From Desulfobacterales bacterium (GTDB taxonomy: Bacteria; Desulfobacterota; Desulfobacteria; Desulfobacterales; JAUCGF01): a stretch of 10,669 bases of DNA. Location of the stretch: positions 1 through 10,669 of the forward strand of contig JAOZRC010000125.1 in the NCBI GenBank assembly GCA_029940345.1, in the 5' to 3' direction. How positions within the stretch are numbered: position 1 is the stretch's first letter; each line of letters opens with the position of its first letter. A program made the translations under genes and the position numbers. The notes below the pieces were generated by a model that saw nothing but the letters and a program-made list of their open reading frames with translations, did not search any database and was not told where the DNA came from. Of the stretch, positions 7,928-10,669 are shown piece after piece.

Positions 7928-10666
7928 TTATGATTCATTAGAAAAATGAAATAATGTTTCTTCAATCATTTGGGCGATTTTTCCATATTCAAAATCATAT
8001 GCAAGCGCAAACAAGCCGTCGGCAAGTTCCGAACTTACCTCTCGAATCTCCTCAATGACAGATTCCACTTTGATCATATCTGCTATGGAAACAGCCTGCT
8101 TCAGCCTGTTCAATAGGTCGTCGGGAATTTGGGATAGGGCTTTCCTGGATATCGATATTGATAGTGGATCAACATTCGCCGCCTTTTTAATTTCCGTTTC
8201 CGCATCTTCATATATAAACCGTACACCAAGATGTTTGCAGAGCAGCTCAATGATCTCCGATTCTTTAAAGGGCTTCCGCAAAAAATCATCACAGCCCTTG
8301 GCAAAAGCCACCTTGCGTTCTTCTTCAAACGCACTGGCCGTAACGGCAATAATAACCGGCTGAATGTGTGATTGGAGATGCCTGCTGTGCGATTGAATAT
8401 ATTTTATCGCTTCATAGCCTCCCATATCCGGCATCCGCAAATTCATCCAGATCAGGTGCGGCTCCCACTCCTTCCAGATGTCAATGGCTTCCTGTCCATT
8501 GGTCGCTTCGCGTAACTCAAATCCAAAGGGATTAAGGAGTTTGAGCAAAAATGCCCGATTGTCAGGTTTGTCATCAACAATCAGCAGACGATACCGGGGT
8601 TGCTCTGGTTCTAACGCAATGGCACGACGAATCGGATGTGGGCTCTCAACATCTGTATCGTTATCAACGGTGACCAGAATATCAATCAGAACATGCGTTC
8701 CACACCCCACGTCACTGGTGACCGTGATGTCCCCTTTCATCAATTGCACAAACTTTTGACTGATGGGCAAGCCTAAACCCGTTCCTTCTTGAGCCTGCCG
8801 TCCGGTTTCAGTTTGGGCAAAGGCTTCGAAAAGAGAATCCATTTCCTCCGGAGCAATACCGGCGCCAGTATCTTCGATGTCAAAATGAATACGGGTGGCC
8901 GGATCCTGAAGACTGGATGTGACTCGTACGGCCACCCCACCTTCTTGCGTGAACTTCATGGCATTGTTTAACACATTGATGAGTACCTGGCGTAATTTCA
9001 CCTCATCTGCGTACACATATCGTGGCACATCAGACGCAATATCAACAGATACACGCAATCCTTTCTGACTGGCTCCCAGGGAAAACATCTCTTTCAAATC
9101 ACCAAGCAAACGATGCAGATCGAATGTGTCTCCATTCAAGGTGATACGACCCGCTTCAATTTTGGCGAAATCAAGCACCTGATTGATGAGGGTCAACAGA
9201 TGGTTCCCACTCCGCTGAATGATGGCAAGCTTGTCCTGATCTTCGGACGGGAATTGCGGATTATGTGCCATCAATTGAGCGAAACCAAGAATGGCATTGA
9301 GCGGCGTACGCAGTTCATGGCTCATGTTGGCCAGGAATTGTGATTTTGCCTGATTGGCAGATTCAGCCTGCTGTTTAGCGATATGCAAATTTTCTTCCAT
9401 CCGCTTACGCTTGGTTATATCGCGCACAATGATAATTATTTTATCTTCATGTAGCGGTAAGTGTCTTGCTTCATAGTATTTTTCTCCAGAGGGGACGGAT
9501 AACATGTATTCTATACCGACTAATGGCTCACCTTGAAGAATCGCATCCCTGGACTTTTGAAAAAGTTTACTGATTTCCGGAGGCAAAACATCCTGTATTC
9601 TTTTTCCCATGAATGTTTCCGGATGAGTATACAAATCGTCCTTTTTTCCGGTTTGATAGCCAATAATGGTTCCATCTGATTTTAACCACAAGTATAAATC
9701 GGGAAATGCATTGAAAATAGCTTGCTGTTCATCATGTTTTTGTTGAAGTTTTATATTAACATTTTTCAGTTCCACAGTTCTTTTTTCAACCAATTCTTCC
9801 AAACGCAGATTGTAACTTTCTATTTTATTTCGAGCTGATACCAATTTTTGAATCATATTTATAAAGACTTCTTCTAATATCTTCAATTCATTATGGCCTA
9901 CGGTTTTGATAGAAGACTCAACGCATTCTACATTTTCCGGGTCAATTTGCACCACCTTTTGGCCTACGGTTTTGATAGAAAAATCAACGCATTCCACATT
10001 TTCCGGATCAATTTGCGACACTTTTTGAGTTAAATCGATCAATGGACGTATCAATAATCTGCGAACTACCAATAGAAAGATGACCCATAAGGCCAATGTT
10101 TTAACCACTGAATTAATAATAATAAGAATAAAGCCATACTTAATTCGATTGATGACAACCTGGTTGCTTGAATAAAAAGTTCCTTTCCCGATATCATACT
10201 CATTTTTATATTCATCAATATATTTGAAAGGAAATTCGTATACGATTAATTCAGAACAAAAGTCTCCTTTCATTATTTGAAAACAATCTTGTTCTTCCTG
10301 ACTGATGAGCTGGTAATCTCCATGAAAATCGATGATCCACCCCAAAGTCTTCATATCTCCTTCTTCTAGATGATTGTCGATTTTCACTCCGACAATTACC
10401 TGATTTTCCCATATTCCTTTCAGTAAAGATTTAATTTGGTCTTCATCAAATTTCCAAAGAGCCTCGTTTAAGGATGAATAAAAGGATATTTGAAGGTTTT
10501 TAACTTCTTGAATAACATTATTTTTCACATGGTAGTATTCAATACCAAGTTGGATAACAGTCACTATAATCGCAACTGTTATATAAATACCAAATATAAT
10601 TCTCAATAACTTTGTAGCAATCGAATCTTTAAAACCAATTTGAGGTTGTTTCATTTTATCCAACAT
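7928..10666 (-). CDS. Membrane hybrid histidine kinase, PAS-HisKA-HATPase-receiver
   Basis: Two-component sensor, 912 residues. Order: membrane helix (about 19-41), periplasmic sensor (about 42-175, with the ALWKFDEDQIKSLL segment common in such sensors), second helix (176-203), HAMP linker (about 204-275), coiled coil (278-315), PAS/PAC (315-425), HisKA with His450 in FLANMSHELRTPLN, and HATPase with N-box NVLNNAMKFT (563-572), DTGAGI (599-604) and GTGLGLP (628-634). A receiver (692-812) follows, then about 90 residues of unassigned helical sequence. The receiver keeps Asp698/Asp699, Thr776 and Lys798, but the phospho-accepting Asp is Asn742 (WMNLRMPDM). The HAMP holds a 22-residue duplication. 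The sensor half is AT-rich and the catalytic half GC-richer. The signal and partner regulator are unknown. M1 (10666) lies 3 nt from the window edge, so the true start could be further out, or at M5 (10654). rsgA follows downstream. Confidence 0.92.
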   Translation of the reverse strand: MLDKMKQPQIGFKDSIATKLLRIIFGIYITVAIIVTVIQLGIEYYHVKNNVIQEVKNLQISFYSSLNEALWKFDEDQIKSLLKGIWENQVIVGVKIDNHLEEGDMKTLGWIIDFHGDYQLISQEEQDCFQIMKGDFCSELIVYEFPFKYIDEYKNEYDIGKGTFYSSNQVVINRIKYGFILIIINSVVKTLALWVIFLLVVRRLLIRPLIDLTQKVSQIDPENVECVDFSIKTVGQKVVQIDPENVECVESSIKTVGHNELKILEEVFINMIQKLVSARNKIESYNLRLEELVEKRTVELKNVNIKLQQKHDEQQAIFNAFPDLYLWLKSDGTIIGYQTGKKDDLYTHPETFMGKRIQDVLPPEISKLFQKSRDAILQGEPLVGIEYMLSVPSGEKYYEARHLPLHEDKIIIIVRDITKRKRMEENLHIAKQQAESANQAKSQFLANMSHELRTPLNAILGFAQLMAHNPQFPSEDQDKLAIIQRSGNHLLTLINQVLDFAKIEAGRITLNGDTFDLHRLLGDLKEMFSLGASQKGLRVSVDIASDVPRYVYADEVKLRQVLINVLNNAMKFTQEGGVAVRVTSSLQDPATRIHFDIEDTGAGIAPEEMDSLFEAFAQTETGRQAQEGTGLGLPISQKFVQLMKGDITVTSDVGCGTHVLIDILVTVDNDTDVESPHPIRRAIALEPEQPRYRLLIVDDKPDNRAFLLKLLNPFGFELREATNGQEAIDIWKEWEPHLIWMNLRMPDMGGYEAIKYIQSHSRHLQSHIQPVIIAVTASAFEEERKVAFAKGCDDFLRKPFKESEIIELLCKHLGVRFIYEDAETEIKKAANVDPLSISISRKALSQIPDDLLNRLKQAVSIADMIKVESVIEEIREVSSELADGLFALAYDFEYGKIAQMIEETLFHFSNES
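9895..10026 (-). repeat. 66-bp tandem duplication inside the kinase HAMP linker
   Basis: Two adjacent 66-nt units (9895-9960 and 9961-10026) match at 59 of 66 positions by hand alignment. They encode KVSQIDPENVECVDFSIK-TVGQ (215-236) and KVVQIDPENVECVESSIK-TVGH (237-258), identical at 18 of 22 residues. The unit covers the end of the first HAMP helix and the connector. The second helix (NELKILEEVFINMIQKL) follows only once. The frame is preserved. Confidence 0.95.
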
Positions 10667-10669
10667 AAA

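Noticed and set aside
1..10669. CRISPR array, tRNA, rRNA or defence-gene cluster
   Set aside because: No regularly spaced direct repeats, no tRNA cloverleaf and no defence-type protein signatures were seen on either strand.

Overview
The window looks like chromosomal DNA from a Gram-negative bacterium. The gyrase A protein most resembles those I associate with Desulfobacterota (formerly Deltaproteobacteria, Desulfobacterales-like). That placement comes from recall of sequence character, not a search, so treat it as tentative. The IS1-like transposase relic and the large hybrid kinase fit large-genome environmental bacteria of this kind.

Layout: (1) 1-160 is a leader carrying a hairpin-plus-repeat module and a likely promoter. 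(2) 161-2641 (+) is a complete gyrA, ending in a good intrinsic terminator at 2726-2764. (3) 2642-3084 is intergenic, with a second copy of the leader module, a 12-bp inverted repeat and a doubtful 34-codon ORF. (4) 3085-5637 (-) is an SLC12-type cation-chloride cotransporter homologue, convergent with gyrA, with an extra coiled-coil tail. (5) 5638-6682 holds a REP-like palindrome and a broken IS1-like transposase gene. (6) 6683-7765 (-) is rsgA, a ribosome-assembly GTPase. (7) 7928-10666 (-) is a membrane hybrid histidine kinase lying upstream of rsgA on the same strand.

Composition changes along the window. gyrA and the transporter are moderately GC-rich (roughly 47-55% in lines I sampled). 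From the REP/transposase block to the right edge the DNA is mostly AT-rich (about 25-40%), except for the catalytic core of the kinase (about 40-57%). The right half may therefore be a more plastic or acquired segment, with the transposase relic near the boundary.

The genes do not form one pathway. gyrA and rsgA are housekeeping functions, the transporter suggests ion or osmotic homeostasis, and the kinase is a sensor of unknown signal. I see no complete new defence, mobile or biosynthetic system. The most interesting points are in the kinase. Its receiver domain has Asn where the phospho-accepting Asp should be. Its HAMP linker carries a recent in-frame 66-bp tandem duplication. Its AT-rich sensor half appears joined to a GC-richer catalytic half. 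The duplicated hairpin/repeat module on both sides of gyrA is the best non-coding oddity.
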